A DNA stretch of 64,000 bases from positions 26,447-90,446 of the forward strand of contig CANHQR010000004.1 of NCBI GenBank assembly GCA_947462815.1, in the 5' to 3' direction. Positions 1 to 8,528 of this stretch are shown here, piece after piece. A program made the translations under genes and the position numbers. The notes beneath the pieces are model-generated. The model worked only from the letters and a program-made list of their open reading frames with translations, was not told the DNA's origin and made no database searches. Source of the stretch: Pseudobdellovibrionaceae bacterium. Its GTDB lineage: Bacteria > Bdellovibrionota > Bdellovibrionia > Bdellovibrionales > JAMPXM01. The number at the start of each line of letters is the position of its first letter. The first letter of the stretch is position 1.

Positions 1-1
1 T

Positions 2-949
2 GAAAATCCAGAGCGTGCCTTGTCGGTTATTCAAATCGGTATCACTTTTGTAGGTGCCGTTTCAGCGGCGGTCGGTGGCGCTGGGGCTCAAGAAAGTCTA
101 GCGCCCTATTTTCAATCCGAGTGGTTTCTCTCAGAAGATTGGGCTGAGATTCTTGCGATCACCCTCGTGGTGATTCCACTGACCTACGCCAGTGTGGTTC
201 TCGGCGAGCTGGTGCCCAAGACGATCGCGCTCCGCTACCCGGCCAAAGTTTTACGCGTCGGAACTTACATTTTGATCATCGGAGCGCGAAGTTTGCGTCC
301 AGCCGTCGCTGTTCTTGAGTCCTCGACTCACTTGATTACCTCGCTGATCTTCTCCAAGTCCAAGAAAGACATCGCCACCGCAAGCGAATCCGACTCCAAC
401 TCTGACGTCGATTTGGAATCTCTTTCGAGCACGCATCGGCAGTACGTTATGAATCTCGTCAGCCTCGAGGGACGACGCGTGCGAGATGTGATGTTGCCGT
501 GGAACGACGTGGACTATTGCCCTTGGGAATCCACGCTCGAGAACGTGCTCGATCAAATCATCAACAGCGGACACACGCGCCTTCCCGTCGTCAGCTTCGA
601 AACCGCCAATATCGACACCAAAAACGAAACTAAGATTGAGATCAAAGGCGTTTTGCACGCGAAAGAGCTCATGTCTTTTGCTGCCGCAGGGAACCAAGAC
701 TGGCGGAGTATTTTGCGAGCCGCACTCGTCAGTCAGCCCCAAGATGAGTTGCTCAATACGCTTCGCCGCATGCAAGAGCAGCGCAAACACATGTCGATCG
801 TCGTACAAAACAGTCGACCCGTGGGAATCGTAACGCTCGAGGATATTCTTGAAGAAGTGATCGGCGATGTGTTTGACGAGGATGATGATGGTCTCGTCGA
901 CCGAATTCTCGCCCAACGAGCAAGCCAACGCGTGCCTCAGCGTCGTTGA
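2..949 (+). CDS. CNNM/CBS-pair membrane protein (HlyC/CorC family), 5' end outside window
   Basis: The reading frame is open to the left edge, so the gene starts upstream of the window. The visible protein begins inside a CNNM (DUF21) membrane domain with the family's ENPER..IQIGIT segment and the GELVPKTIAL motif, followed by membrane helices to about residue 110. A CBS pair follows, with the typical GVLHAKEL and VGIVTLEDILEEVIGDV segments. Such proteins sit in the inner membrane and are linked to Mg2+/Co2+ efflux or tolerance, though the transported ion is seldom proven. The protein ends about 20 residues after the second CBS motif, so the usual C-terminal CorC_HlyC domain is missing. The stop codon lies inside a 13-bp tandem repeat, which may have eroded the 3' end. 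The family is clear; the substrate is not. Confidence 0.85.
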   Translation, partial: ENPERALSVIQIGITFVGAVSAAVGGAGAQESLAPYFQSEWFLSEDWAEILAITLVVIPLTYASVVLGELVPKTIALRYPAKVLRVGTYILIIGARSLRPAVAVLESSTHLITSLIFSKSKKDIATASESDSNSDVDLESLSSTHRQYVMNLVSLEGRRVRDVMLPWNDVDYCPWESTLENVLDQIINSGHTRLPVVSFETANIDTKNETKIEIKGVLHAKELMSFAAAGNQDWRSILRAALVSQPQDELLNTLRRMQEQRKHMSIVVQNSRPVGIVTLEDILEEVIGDVFDEDDDGLVDRILAQRASQRVPQRR

Positions 950-995
950 ACGGGGTCGTTGATCGGGGTCGTTGATCGGGGTCGTTGATCGGGTC
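945..995. repeat. 13-bp tandem repeat, four copies
   Basis: Four head-to-tail copies of GTTGATCGGGGTC are present. The first has A instead of T in the sixth position, and the last lacks one G. The array covers the stop codon of the CNNM/CBS gene and fills the gap to the convergent gene ending at 1012. It looks like a slippage-prone minisatellite. Confidence 0.9.
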
Positions 996-1011
996 ACTCA
1001 AAGGCACGGAC

Positions 1012-1845
1012 TCAGTTTTCGGGGAGTCCCAGTTCGATCCTCAGCAGCTTCAAATCAAAGCTTGCTCCCCCATCATCTCCATCCACACTGAGCCAGAGGG
1101 CTGCCGCGGGTATGGGTCGCGTGAGCTTCCATTCCACATCAAAGTCTCCGGGCGGAGGCCGCAAACTCATGGCGCGCTCTCGAATCAACTCCGAATGGGG
1201 ATGCACGCGCTGACGACCTACCCAGTCTTCGCGTGAGGCCATCATCAGGAACTCAATTCGATCGATCCCTGCACCCTGAGGAGCTAAATCAAAGAGCTTT
1301 TTAACCCAATCGGCCGCGAGCCAACGTCTCGGCCCACTCAGGGTGAGTTGACCTGGTACGACGAGTCCGACTCTCAGAAGAGAGTCTTCATCGAATTCCA
1401 GACTCGATCGTTGCGCGGCTTGCTGTTCTTCCCAACTCCCTCGCACTCGAACTTTAGCGACCTGAAGCGGTTCAGGTAGCGCGTGAATGAGCGGCGAGGC
1501 CGAAGACCTGACTTTCACACGCAGCTCTTGATCAACAAACTCGACCTGATTGGCTTTGATTTTTTTGAATTGCAAACTCGTCCAGGCAGATTCCTGAAGA
1601 GGCACTTCTCGGCTCAGTTGCGGCGAGCTCACCGCTCCAGCTCCAGATCGTGCTGGCGAAATCCCTGAACTGGTTTCAACTTTTTTCGCCGCAATCTTCG
1701 ATCCTGTTGCAGGGCGACTCGATGCCTCTGACGCATCTGACGCCGCCGCAAACTCGATGGCGACTTGAACCATGATTCCAGCGGGGAGCAGAATGAGAAG
1801 ATGCCTCAACCTTCGAAACACAATGGTCGATTTTCTGTCTTTCAC
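1012..1845 (-). CDS. exported protein of unknown function
   Basis: This 277-residue protein is not recognised. An N-terminal basic stretch is followed by a hydrophobic segment (LLILLPAGIMVQVAIEFAAA), consistent with a Sec signal peptide, then a Ser/Ala/Lys-rich linker to about residue 75. The rest is soluble and mixed, with a Trp-containing end, and no catalytic motif was seen. The start codon overlaps the stop of the upstream acyl-CoA dehydrogenase gene by four bases (ATGA), so the two are probably translationally coupled. It is the last gene of a leftward operon that begins at 5771. A periplasmic role is inferred from the signal peptide alone. Confidence 0.6.
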   Translation of the reverse strand: MKDRKSTIVFRRLRHLLILLPAGIMVQVAIEFAAASDASEASSRPATGSKIAAKKVETSSGISPARSGAGAVSSPQLSREVPLQESAWTSLQFKKIKANQVEFVDQELRVKVRSSASPLIHALPEPLQVAKVRVRGSWEEQQAAQRSSLEFDEDSLLRVGLVVPGQLTLSGPRRWLAADWVKKLFDLAPQGAGIDRIEFLMMASREDWVGRQRVHPHSELIRERAMSLRPPPGDFDVEWKLTRPIPAAALWLSVDGDDGGASFDLKLLRIELGLPEN

Positions 1846-3398
1846 AGGACCCGCCAGTGTGTTCGCACGGCGAGTGCCAATAGCTCCGCAACAGCAAACA
1901 GCAGGTCTCGAGCTTGAGGCTCAAGCTGCGAGGGATCACTCGCCAGCAATTGTGTCCACTTCTGCATTTCGCCTCGTATCGACGCCTGGACGTCAGCGGC
2001 GTTCCCACTTCCTTTTCCGAGTTGCTTCTCCAAAAAGCGAAGCAGTACAGGTCCCGCCCCTTCTTTAGCGAGGGCCCTGACTAGGTCAAGAGCCAGCACA
2101 TTTGTCGTTCCTTCCCAAATTGAGAACACCTGAGCGTCCCGCAACAACTTGGGTATTCCGGTGTCTTCAACGTAACCTGCCCCACCGAAAATCTCGACCA
2201 CTTCGCTGACGATCTCCATGCATCGTTTCGCTGTGTAGGCCTTCACGATGGGAGTCATCGCTCGCAACAAAATGCGCTCTTCCTCCGTGCAGACGCCCAC
2301 CTCTTCTCGCCCGAGTAAATGTGCGACGAAGAAGGTCAAATCAAAACATTTTTCAAACTCGCGTTCGAGCTTCGCCAGCGTCGAAGCATGCAAGGGATGT
2401 TCGCGAAGCTTTCGACCAAAAGCGATTCGCACATCCGAATAGACCTGGGCGAGATCAAGAGCCCGTCGCATGTGGGCCGTCGCACAAACTGAGTTGTAAT
2501 AGCGAGTGATATTCAACAGGGCCGAGATTTTCTTAACTCCATGACCTTCGCCACCGAGTAATTCTGCAGGTGCACCTGTGAGGCGCAACTCTGCCGTCGG
2601 CAGAGCTTTGGTGCCCAGCTTATCTTTCAAACGTAGGACTTCGATATCGCGAAGTTTTCCATTGGCCTGACGTAACTCTAGAGCGAAAAGCGACAAGCCC
2701 CGACTGCCCGCCTCCGCCCCCTCCGGCCTCGCGAGCAAGAGACTCATTTGCGAGTTCGTCGCAGACGTGAACCACTTTACACCCTCGAGCGTCCACGTCG
2801 AACCGACTCGTCTCGCGGTCGTAGAAGTTCCACTGACGTCGGAACCTCCGGATCGCTCCGTCATCCATTGCCCAGATGTCCAGAAATTTGCCGGATCGCG
2901 CGAGATCAAATGACTCATCAAACGTCGCTTCTGATCTTCGCTTCCGTAAAGCTCTAAGGCCCGCGCCGCACCGTCTGTCATGGCTAATGGGCAAGAGACG
3001 AAAGCACTGGAGGCATGAAACAAGTAGAGCAAGCCGCCCTGAACGACGCGCGAATACTCACCCTGTTTTTTTTCGTAAGCCGTGGCGACAATTCCCTCGC
3101 GAGCGGCGACAGCTTCAAGCTCCCTCCATCCGCGACTCATCTGAATCTCATCGATTCGTCGGCCCCAAGCATCGAAAGCGATATGCCGAGGTAGCTCACG
3201 CTCTGCTAACTCGCTCAAAGACAACCACTCCGTGAGGGCCAACTGACCACAGCGTTGCCATTGAGATACAACGTCTTGGTAGATTTGAGCATCGAGCCGA
3301 GTGCGTAACGCCTCGGCCAACGTCACAAGTCGCCGATCACTTTGAAAAGCATTGCTGAGATGTTCGACCAGACGAGGTGCAGATTGATAAAAATCCAT
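1842..3398 (-). CDS. AidB/ACAD11-like acyl-CoA dehydrogenase
   Basis: The 518-residue protein has the acyl-CoA dehydrogenase fold: an FAD/substrate motif QWMTERSGGSDVS near residue 180, the WTLEGVKWFTS strand, the LKDKLGTKALPTAELRL segment, and the C-terminal helical motif RIAFGRKLREHPLH with IFGGAGYVEDTGIPKLLRDA. The extended N-terminus and the MTERSGGSDV variant resemble AidB and ACAD11 more than the short-chain enzymes. Family members oxidise acyl-CoA thioesters with an ETF partner, while E. coli AidB is tied to alkylation stress; which applies here cannot be decided. It lies 37 bp downstream of an amino-acid ABC transporter, which would fit branched-chain amino-acid or fatty-acid catabolism, but that link is inference. 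Confidence 0.85.
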   Translation of the reverse strand: MDFYQSAPRLVEHLSNAFQSDRRLVTLAEALRTRLDAQIYQDVVSQWQRCGQLALTEWLSLSELAERELPRHIAFDAWGRRIDEIQMSRGWRELEAVAAREGIVATAYEKKQGEYSRVVQGGLLYLFHASSAFVSCPLAMTDGAARALELYGSEDQKRRLMSHLISRDPANFWTSGQWMTERSGGSDVSGTSTTARRVGSTWTLEGVKWFTSATNSQMSLLLARPEGAEAGSRGLSLFALELRQANGKLRDIEVLRLKDKLGTKALPTAELRLTGAPAELLGGEGHGVKKISALLNITRYYNSVCATAHMRRALDLAQVYSDVRIAFGRKLREHPLHASTLAKLEREFEKCFDLTFFVAHLLGREEVGVCTEEERILLRAMTPIVKAYTAKRCMEIVSEVVEIFGGAGYVEDTGIPKLLRDAQVFSIWEGTTNVLALDLVRALAKEGAGPVLLRFLEKQLGKGSGNAADVQASIRGEMQKWTQLLASDPSQLEPQARDLLFAVAELLALAVRTHWRVL

Positions 3399-3435
3399 GC
3401 ATTCACGCTAGGGTGAAGGCCGTGCACGAGCAACC

Positions 3436-5013
3436 CTAGACTCCGGTACTTTCGCGTCGCACCCAGCCCTCCGCCCATCGCGCCAGCTGCACAAATGGCA
3501 AACCCAACAGGAAGTAGAGCCCAGCGACGAGAAGGCCCAAGCCTAAGTAATCAAAGGACGCCGAGGCCAACTGCCCGTAGGTCGACGTGAGCTCCACCAT
3601 GGTGATCACCGAAACCAAAGAGGAGTCTTTGAGCAGGGCGATGAAGTCATTCGTCATCGGAGGTAAGACCAGCTTCGCGGCTTGAGGCCAAATGATATGT
3701 CTCAATCGTTGCCACAGGTTCATTCCCAAAGCCCGGGCGGCATCAACTTGCGCCCGAGGAACGGAGAGTACTCCCGCGCGGTAGTTCTCCGCCTCGCAAG
3801 CTCCATAATTCAAACCCAATCCAAGTACGGCGGCGACAAACGGCGAAAGCTCCACGCCGACTCGTGGCAGACCATAGAATATTAAAAACAACTGAATCAG
3901 AAGCGGCGTGCCGCGAAACACTTCGACAAATGCGACGGCTAACCAGCGAATTGGAGCTGGCCCATAGAGTCGCATGGTGCTCACCAAGACGCCGACGAAC
4001 ATCGCCAGCAACATGGAAATCAGTGAGATCTTCAGCGTCATCCAGGCTCCTCGAGCCAGCAACGGTGCGTACTTGGCGTAGCGAGCGACACGCTCCGACC
4101 AAGCTTGCTCGGATTCCAAACGGCGCAAATCCTCGAGGAATTTTTGATATTCGACCGGCGGATTTTTTGGCGAAGGAGATTGAGACCAGGCCTCAGCCGT
4201 CAAAGTGTTCCAGAGTCCCCATCGTTCCAAAATCCGACGAAGGCTTCCGTCTTCAATCATCGCTGTGAGAGCGACATCAACGTCTCCTGCAAGTTTCACA
4301 TCATCGCGTCGTACAGCCACGCCATATTCCATGCGACCAATAGATTCGCCGACGATCTTGAGTCGCGGATTGGTCTTGGCGTAATAGATGGCGATGGGCT
4401 CATCGAGGAACACGGCATCGAGCCGACCCCATGCAAGGTCTTGGTAAGCATGAAGCTCTTCGCTGTAGGTGACGACCTGCAGAGGAAAGCTCTGTTCGCC
4501 CAACATTCGCTGTGCCAAACTCCCTGCCAGAGTCCCGACGCGCTGACCTTGCAAATCCTCGAGTCGATTCACATTATCGATCTCTTTTCGCACCGCGATC
4601 ACCTGGGAAGTGATGTAGTAAGGACGCGAGAAGCGAACAACGCGCGCGCGATCATCAGTGATCTCCAGTCCGTTGACGATCAGATCGCAGTCGCCGCGCT
4701 TAAGCCCCTCGACCAAGCCTTCCCAATTGTTCTGACGAAATTCGATATCTCGACCCAAACGCTGGGCGAGCTCTGCAACAATCTCGGCTTCAAAGCCCTT
4801 GATCCGCTGAGGCGCTTCTGGATCTTTGAAAGAAAACGGTGCACCACTTTCCGCATCGGCGCCCCAACCCAAAGTCGCTGGGCTCTTCAAGTCCAAGGCC
4901 TGCGCCTGTTCAGCAGAAAATCCGATCAAAAAAAGCACATAGACCAAGATAGCCAAATAACAAACTGGCGATAAGCGTTGAAGACTCTGCATTCGAAAAC
5001 AAGCCAACTTCAT
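3436..5013 (-). CDS. fused substrate-binding/permease protein of an amino-acid ABC importer
   Basis: This 525-residue protein joins two parts normally made as separate chains. After a signal or anchor helix (residues about 15-40), residues about 45-270 form a type 3 solute-binding domain with segments such as GFEAEIVAELAQRLG and DCDLIVNGLEIT. Residues about 310-520 form a HisM/GlnP-type permease with several membrane helices and the EAA loop (RALGMNLWQRLRHIIWPQA). The binding domain would sit in the periplasm, tethered to the channel. The start overlaps the stop of the ATPase gene by four bases. Fused importers of this kind are known for polar amino acids such as glutamine. Function as an amino-acid importer is well supported; the exact substrate is unknown. 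Confidence 0.9.
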   Translation of the reverse strand: MKLACFRMQSLQRLSPVCYLAILVYVLFLIGFSAEQAQALDLKSPATLGWGADAESGAPFSFKDPEAPQRIKGFEAEIVAELAQRLGRDIEFRQNNWEGLVEGLKRGDCDLIVNGLEITDDRARVVRFSRPYYITSQVIAVRKEIDNVNRLEDLQGQRVGTLAGSLAQRMLGEQSFPLQVVTYSEELHAYQDLAWGRLDAVFLDEPIAIYYAKTNPRLKIVGESIGRMEYGVAVRRDDVKLAGDVDVALTAMIEDGSLRRILERWGLWNTLTAEAWSQSPSPKNPPVEYQKFLEDLRRLESEQAWSERVARYAKYAPLLARGAWMTLKISLISMLLAMFVGVLVSTMRLYGPAPIRWLAVAFVEVFRGTPLLIQLFLIFYGLPRVGVELSPFVAAVLGLGLNYGACEAENYRAGVLSVPRAQVDAARALGMNLWQRLRHIIWPQAAKLVLPPMTNDFIALLKDSSLVSVITMVELTSTYGQLASASFDYLGLGLLVAGLYFLLGLPFVQLARWAEGWVRRESTGV

Positions 5014-5771
5014 ACGAAATGCCTTAGAAACTTTTGCGTCAGTGGGTGCTGAGGGCTATTAAAGACTTGCTCAGGAGGCCCTTCTTCGACGATTCGCCCT
5101 GCGTTCATGACGCACACTCGGTCCGCAAAGCGTTCGGCGAATTTCAATTCATGAGTCACCAAAATCTGTGTCGGTCGCGACTCACCTAGGCTGAGCTCCG
5201 ACATGACGGCCAGAACCTCGCTGACCATTTCCGGATCCAGCGCACTCGTCGGTTCGTCATAAAGCATAACCTTAGGCGACATTGCGAGGGCTCGAGCGAT
5301 CGCCCCTCGCTGCTGTTGGCCACCTGAAAGTTGCTGAGGATAGTGTTCAGCAAAATCCGCCAATCCGACTCGTCTCAACAGGATTTCAGCTCGTTCGCGG
5401 GCCAAATCGCGTGTGAGGCCCTGCACCACCATCGGCGCACGCATCAGATTTTCGCGAAGACTCATATGTGTAAAGAGATTGAAGCTTTGAAAAACCATTC
5501 CCACTTGCTGGCGCACGCGTAGAGCTCGACGTTCAAACTCTCGCTCGCCCAAATCGCGCCAAGGCAAAAGATGTTCTCCGACAACTCCGACTTTTCCTTG
5601 ATCGAAAGCTTGCAGTCCATTCAGACACCGCAGCAATGTGGATTTGCCACATCCCGACGGTCCGATGATCGCGACACGTTCTCCCTCATTGACATAAAGC
5701 TCGGCTCGATCGAGGACTTGTCGACCGGACAGCTGGAGCTGCAAAGAGATCGCGCGCAGAAGCATCGCCAT
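5010..5771 (-). CDS. amino-acid ABC transporter ATP-binding protein (GlnQ/HisP type)
   Basis: The 253-residue protein has a full set of ABC ATPase motifs: Walker A GPSGCGKST (about residues 36-44), Q-loop in VGMVFQSFNLF, signature LSGGQQQRGAIARAL, Walker B VMLYDEPTSALDP and the H-loop in ILVTHELKFAERFAD. The length and sequence match GlnQ/HisP ATPases. It is the first gene of the leftward operon and overlaps the fused binding protein-permease gene by four bases, so it should power that transporter. About 87 bp separate it from a divergent gene at 5859. The ABC function is certain; amino acids as substrate follow from the partner. Confidence 0.93.
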   Translation of the reverse strand: MAMLLRAISLQLQLSGRQVLDRAELYVNEGERVAIIGPSGCGKSTLLRCLNGLQAFDQGKVGVVGEHLLPWRDLGEREFERRALRVRQQVGMVFQSFNLFTHMSLRENLMRAPMVVQGLTRDLARERAEILLRRVGLADFAEHYPQQLSGGQQQRGAIARALAMSPKVMLYDEPTSALDPEMVSEVLAVMSELSLGESRPTQILVTHELKFAERFADRVCVMNAGRIVEEGPPEQVFNSPQHPLTQKFLRHFV

Positions 5772-5858
5772 AGCTCACTCTTTCAATGTCATCCTCTCAG
5801 GTCAATCCGGCCAGCAGCGCGGCGACTTGTCTTCTCCGTGTGCTCGTGATGGCCTAGG

Positions 5859-6443
5859 ATGATGTCGAACCCAAGCGCGCCCACCTTGAAATTCATGACG
5901 TCTAAACTTCTGCCGCTCAGCGTTCTTCTTCTTTTGATTGGGCTTCCTCTCGCGGGCGTTTTCTATACACCTGACGGGCGAGGTTGGAACACTTGGGGCC
6001 ATCTCCCCCAAATTCGACTCGTGGGCAAAGAAGATCAAGATGGCCGCGTCCACGCGCTGCTCGTCGCCAAGGTGATAGCGACACCTGCCTACGAATTTCC
6101 CATCGTTTCACTCGGCTTTCGCCGGCTGACTTATCTCACGCAAGCTGAGATCATTGGCATCACACCGCCCAGCGATCCCGAAGTCGTCGGTCTTGAAACT
6201 CACGGTACACTTCAAAAGGGTGGTCGCTATCTTCTGCTGCTCAATTCAAACAATGAAGTCTTCGATGGCCTTGAGTTGGAGAATGATGGACGCGTGCGTC
6301 TCATCGATGTGGAAATGAATCAGCGTCTTGCCGGTCAGCCGATCGGCGGCATCGCCTACACGGATCCGATGAGTGTTGAAGAGGCTGCCGAAAAGCTATT
6401 GGGCCAAAAGTTTCCGCGTATTCCGACTCGATTTCACCCTTGA
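5859..6443 (+). CDS. membrane-anchored or exported protein of unknown function
   Basis: The 194-residue protein starts with a hydrophobic stretch (KLLPLSVLLLLIGLPLAGVF) that is either a signal peptide or an anchor. The remainder is soluble with alternating beta-like segments (RYLLLLNSNNEVFDGLELEN), and no known motif was found. An inner ATG at 5895 would give a shorter and more usual signal peptide, but neither start has a strong ribosome binding site. It is transcribed alone, divergent from the amino-acid transporter operon and convergent with the Nudix gene. Confidence 0.6.
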   Translation: MMSNPSAPTLKFMTSKLLPLSVLLLLIGLPLAGVFYTPDGRGWNTWGHLPQIRLVGKEDQDGRVHALLVAKVIATPAYEFPIVSLGFRRLTYLTQAEIIGITPPSDPEVVGLETHGTLQKGGRYLLLLNSNNEVFDGLELENDGRVRLIDVEMNQRLAGQPIGGIAYTDPMSVEEAAEKLLGQKFPRIPTRFHP

Positions 6444-6483
6444 GCTCTCGACATCACCCTGAGTATCGAAGTGGAGATCTTCT

Positions 6484-6912
6484 TCAATTCTGCAATGGTG
6501 CCAGCAGTTGCTTAACGGCCTCTAAAATGTCGGGATGATAGTTGAAGACTTTCTCGACTTCGGTTTCTGGAACCCAAACGACGCCTCGATGATACTGGGC
6601 ATCCTGAACATCCGTGCGAAGCTGCTTTTCAAGATCGGCCGCATAGAACCATGTTCGACAAGCGTAGGACTTTCCATCCCAGTTGAAGTCATATTCGCGA
6701 ACGTATTCCGTCTCGAGTTTGACCCGAACAAGACAGCCGGTCTCCTCCAGGCACTCACGCCTTGCGGCGGCCTCCCGACTCTCGCCGGGCTCGATTCCGC
6801 CACCCGGCAGGAATACGTAATTCACTTGTGTCGTCGGATCCGTAGCACGAAAGGCTAAAATCGAAGCTTGATGCCGAACCACGACAGTCACTCTCTCGCG
6901 CCAAAATTTCAC
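6484..6912 (-). CDS. Nudix hydrolase
   Basis: The 142-residue protein carries a complete Nudix box near residues 36-58: GGGIEPGES, then REAAARRECLEETG, matching GX5EX7REUXEEXGU. The length is typical for a single-domain Nudix enzyme. Such enzymes hydrolyse nucleoside diphosphates linked to another moiety, using Mg2+ or Mn2+; the substrate cannot be read from sequence. It lies about 70 bp downstream of the metal ABC permease gene in the same direction, so it may be the last gene of the metal-uptake operon or have its own promoter. Confidence 0.88.
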   Translation of the reverse strand: MKFWRERVTVVVRHQASILAFRATDPTTQVNYVFLPGGGIEPGESREAAARRECLEETGCLVRVKLETEYVREYDFNWDGKSYACRTWFYAADLEKQLRTDVQDAQYHRGVVWVPETEVEKVFNYHPDILEAVKQLLAPLQN

Positions 6913-6982
6913 GCTTTCCTCCGCCGTGCGCAGTTTTCCGACCGTAAGTCATGAGTGGATCGTAGGTCCCACAAACAACAGG

Positions 6983-7894
6983 TCAGCGCGCCGCGCCCGT
7001 ACGCGTGCCCGAAACCAAGCGTCCCAGCCCGTAAACCAAGACCGCACTGGCGGGCATCATCAACGCCATGGTGGGAACCGTTGGCAAGCTTCCATCGCCC
7101 CACGAGAGCGAAGTCAAGAAGCCCAATCCAGCCCCCCCAGCTGTGGCCAACAAAATTCGCCAAGCTAATCCGCGCAAACTTCGATGCCAACGAACGAGAA
7201 TGACGGGAACAAGAAACAAGCTCGCCAACGTAAACAGCAGTCCTAAAAACTGTACGGCTCCAGCGATCAATATGAAACTCGCCAGATTCATCGCGAGGTC
7301 GACTTGCTGATCTCGGCGCCGCAAGGGTGGCAACTCAAAACTCATGAGATTAAATGAAATGGCCGTGAGTCTTTTCCAGGCCCAGATCATACCGACTCCG
7401 ACCGCAAGACCCAAAACAGAGAGCAACTGCGCCTCAGTTTCACTCGACACAGCGAGGTCGCCAAAGTAGGCCGCCGAAGTGTGGGCCTCGAGGCCCGGCG
7501 AAATCGCAATCACGCAGGCGTTCAAAGACATCAGCATACAAAACAGTGCGATAAAGTAGGTATTTCTCGATGGCCACTTCGTTCGAATCAGGCGCTGTGA
7601 GATGAGACCCATGACCAAGGCAAACAGAAAGCCACTCATCGTCGGCCAGAGACTGGGCTCGTGCGGGTGCGTGTGCTCGCCATGCAGGGCCGCCAACAAA
7701 CCCAGAGCTGAGATCACACCGAGAGAAGCCGACTGACTGACCACCAAAGTCTGCATGGCTTGCTGCCGCGCCGCGAGCTGCGTGCCAATGAGAGCGAGCG
7801 CAGCAGAAACAATCACAGCGGCCACGACGGACCATTTATAAATCCAAATGAGCTCACTCACGCGAGGCCTCGACAATTTGAAGACTGGTGTCAT
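6983..7894 (-). CDS. metal ABC transporter permease (ZnuB type) with a His-rich loop
   Basis: The 303-residue polytopic protein has about eight membrane helices and resembles ABC-3 permeases for Zn2+ or Mn2+. Between helices near residues 71-80 there is a His-rich loop, HGEHTHPHEP, with His71, 74, 76 and 78. In zinc systems such loops are more usual in the binding protein, where they are thought to hold metal. The gene overlaps the ATPase gene by 41 bp and is third in the order binding protein, ATPase, permease. The role as inner-membrane channel of a zinc or manganese importer is well supported by family and neighbours; zinc is favoured by the Fur/Zur-like operator at the head of the cluster. 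Confidence 0.85.
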   Translation of the reverse strand: MTPVFKLSRPRVSELIWIYKWSVVAAVIVSAALALIGTQLAARQQAMQTLVVSQSASLGVISALGLLAALHGEHTHPHEPSLWPTMSGFLFALVMGLISQRLIRTKWPSRNTYFIALFCMLMSLNACVIAISPGLEAHTSAAYFGDLAVSSETEAQLLSVLGLAVGVGMIWAWKRLTAISFNLMSFELPPLRRRDQQVDLAMNLASFILIAGAVQFLGLLFTLASLFLVPVILVRWHRSLRGLAWRILLATAGGAGLGFLTSLSWGDGSLPTVPTMALMMPASAVLVYGLGRLVSGTRTGAAR

Positions 7895-8528
7895 TCAAAT
7901 TCCTTCCTCTGAGTCGAATCACCTTCACGGGAAAATTCTCGCGCAAACTCACGGGAATCCGATGTTCTTCGCCATGCGCAACCAGCAAAACCGATGCTCC
8001 TCGTCCGAGACTCGCCAAAATCTCCGACCAAAGCGCCTGAGTGGACTCGTGGTCGAGATGATTGAAAGGCTCATCCAGCAAAAATAGGCGTGACGACGAT
8101 CGGAAGAGTCGTGTGAGCAAAGCCTTCTGGCGCTCGCCTCCACTCGCCGAATCCCATTGCACGTCCCACATATCGGGCTTCAAGATCTCTTGCGTATGTC
8201 GTGATTCGCCTTCGCCCAGCTCGACCACCTCACCCAAGGTCAACGGCAAGAAAAACTGGAGCTGTCCTTGCTGGGGAAGATAGGACACGTCTTCATCATC
8301 AAAGCTCAAAGTCAGTTCGATTCTTCCGCTACTCTGACGCCACAGGCCTAAAATCGCGCGAAGTAAAGTGGACTTCCCCACTCCATTTGGGCCCTGGACG
8401 ATCATCAACTCACCTGAATTGAGGTCTGCGCTGATCTCATCGAACATCGGCCGACCATCAGGACGACGCAGTCGAAAATCTGTCATACGCAGATGCAATG
8501 CGGAGCGAGGATCGGCGGACTCTGTCAT
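7854..8528 (-). CDS. metal ABC transporter ATP-binding protein (ZnuC type)
   Basis: The 224-residue ATPase shows Walker A GPNGVGKST (about residues 41-49), signature SGGERQKALLTRLF, and Walker B LFLLDEPFNHLD followed by an H-loop in VLLVAHGEEHRIP. The length and the FNHLD variant fit ATPases of Zn/Mn ABC-3 importers. Its start overlaps the stop of the binding protein gene by four bases (ATGA) and its 3' end overlaps the permease gene by 41 bp, so all three should be made together. The assignment to the importer rests on this arrangement. Confidence 0.88.
   Translation of the reverse strand: MTESADPRSALHLRMTDFRLRRPDGRPMFDEISADLNSGELMIVQGPNGVGKSTLLRAILGLWRQSSGRIELTLSFDDEDVSYLPQQGQLQFFLPLTLGEVVELGEGESRHTQEILKPDMWDVQWDSASGGERQKALLTRLFRSSSRLFLLDEPFNHLDHESTQALWSEILASLGRGASVLLVAHGEEHRIPVSLRENFPVKVIRLRGRNLNDTSLQIVEASRE

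Noticed and set aside
251..997. 248-codon leftward open frame opposite the CNNM/CBS gene
   Set aside because: The plus strand encodes a clear CBS pair; the antisense frame has no motif and is a shadow.
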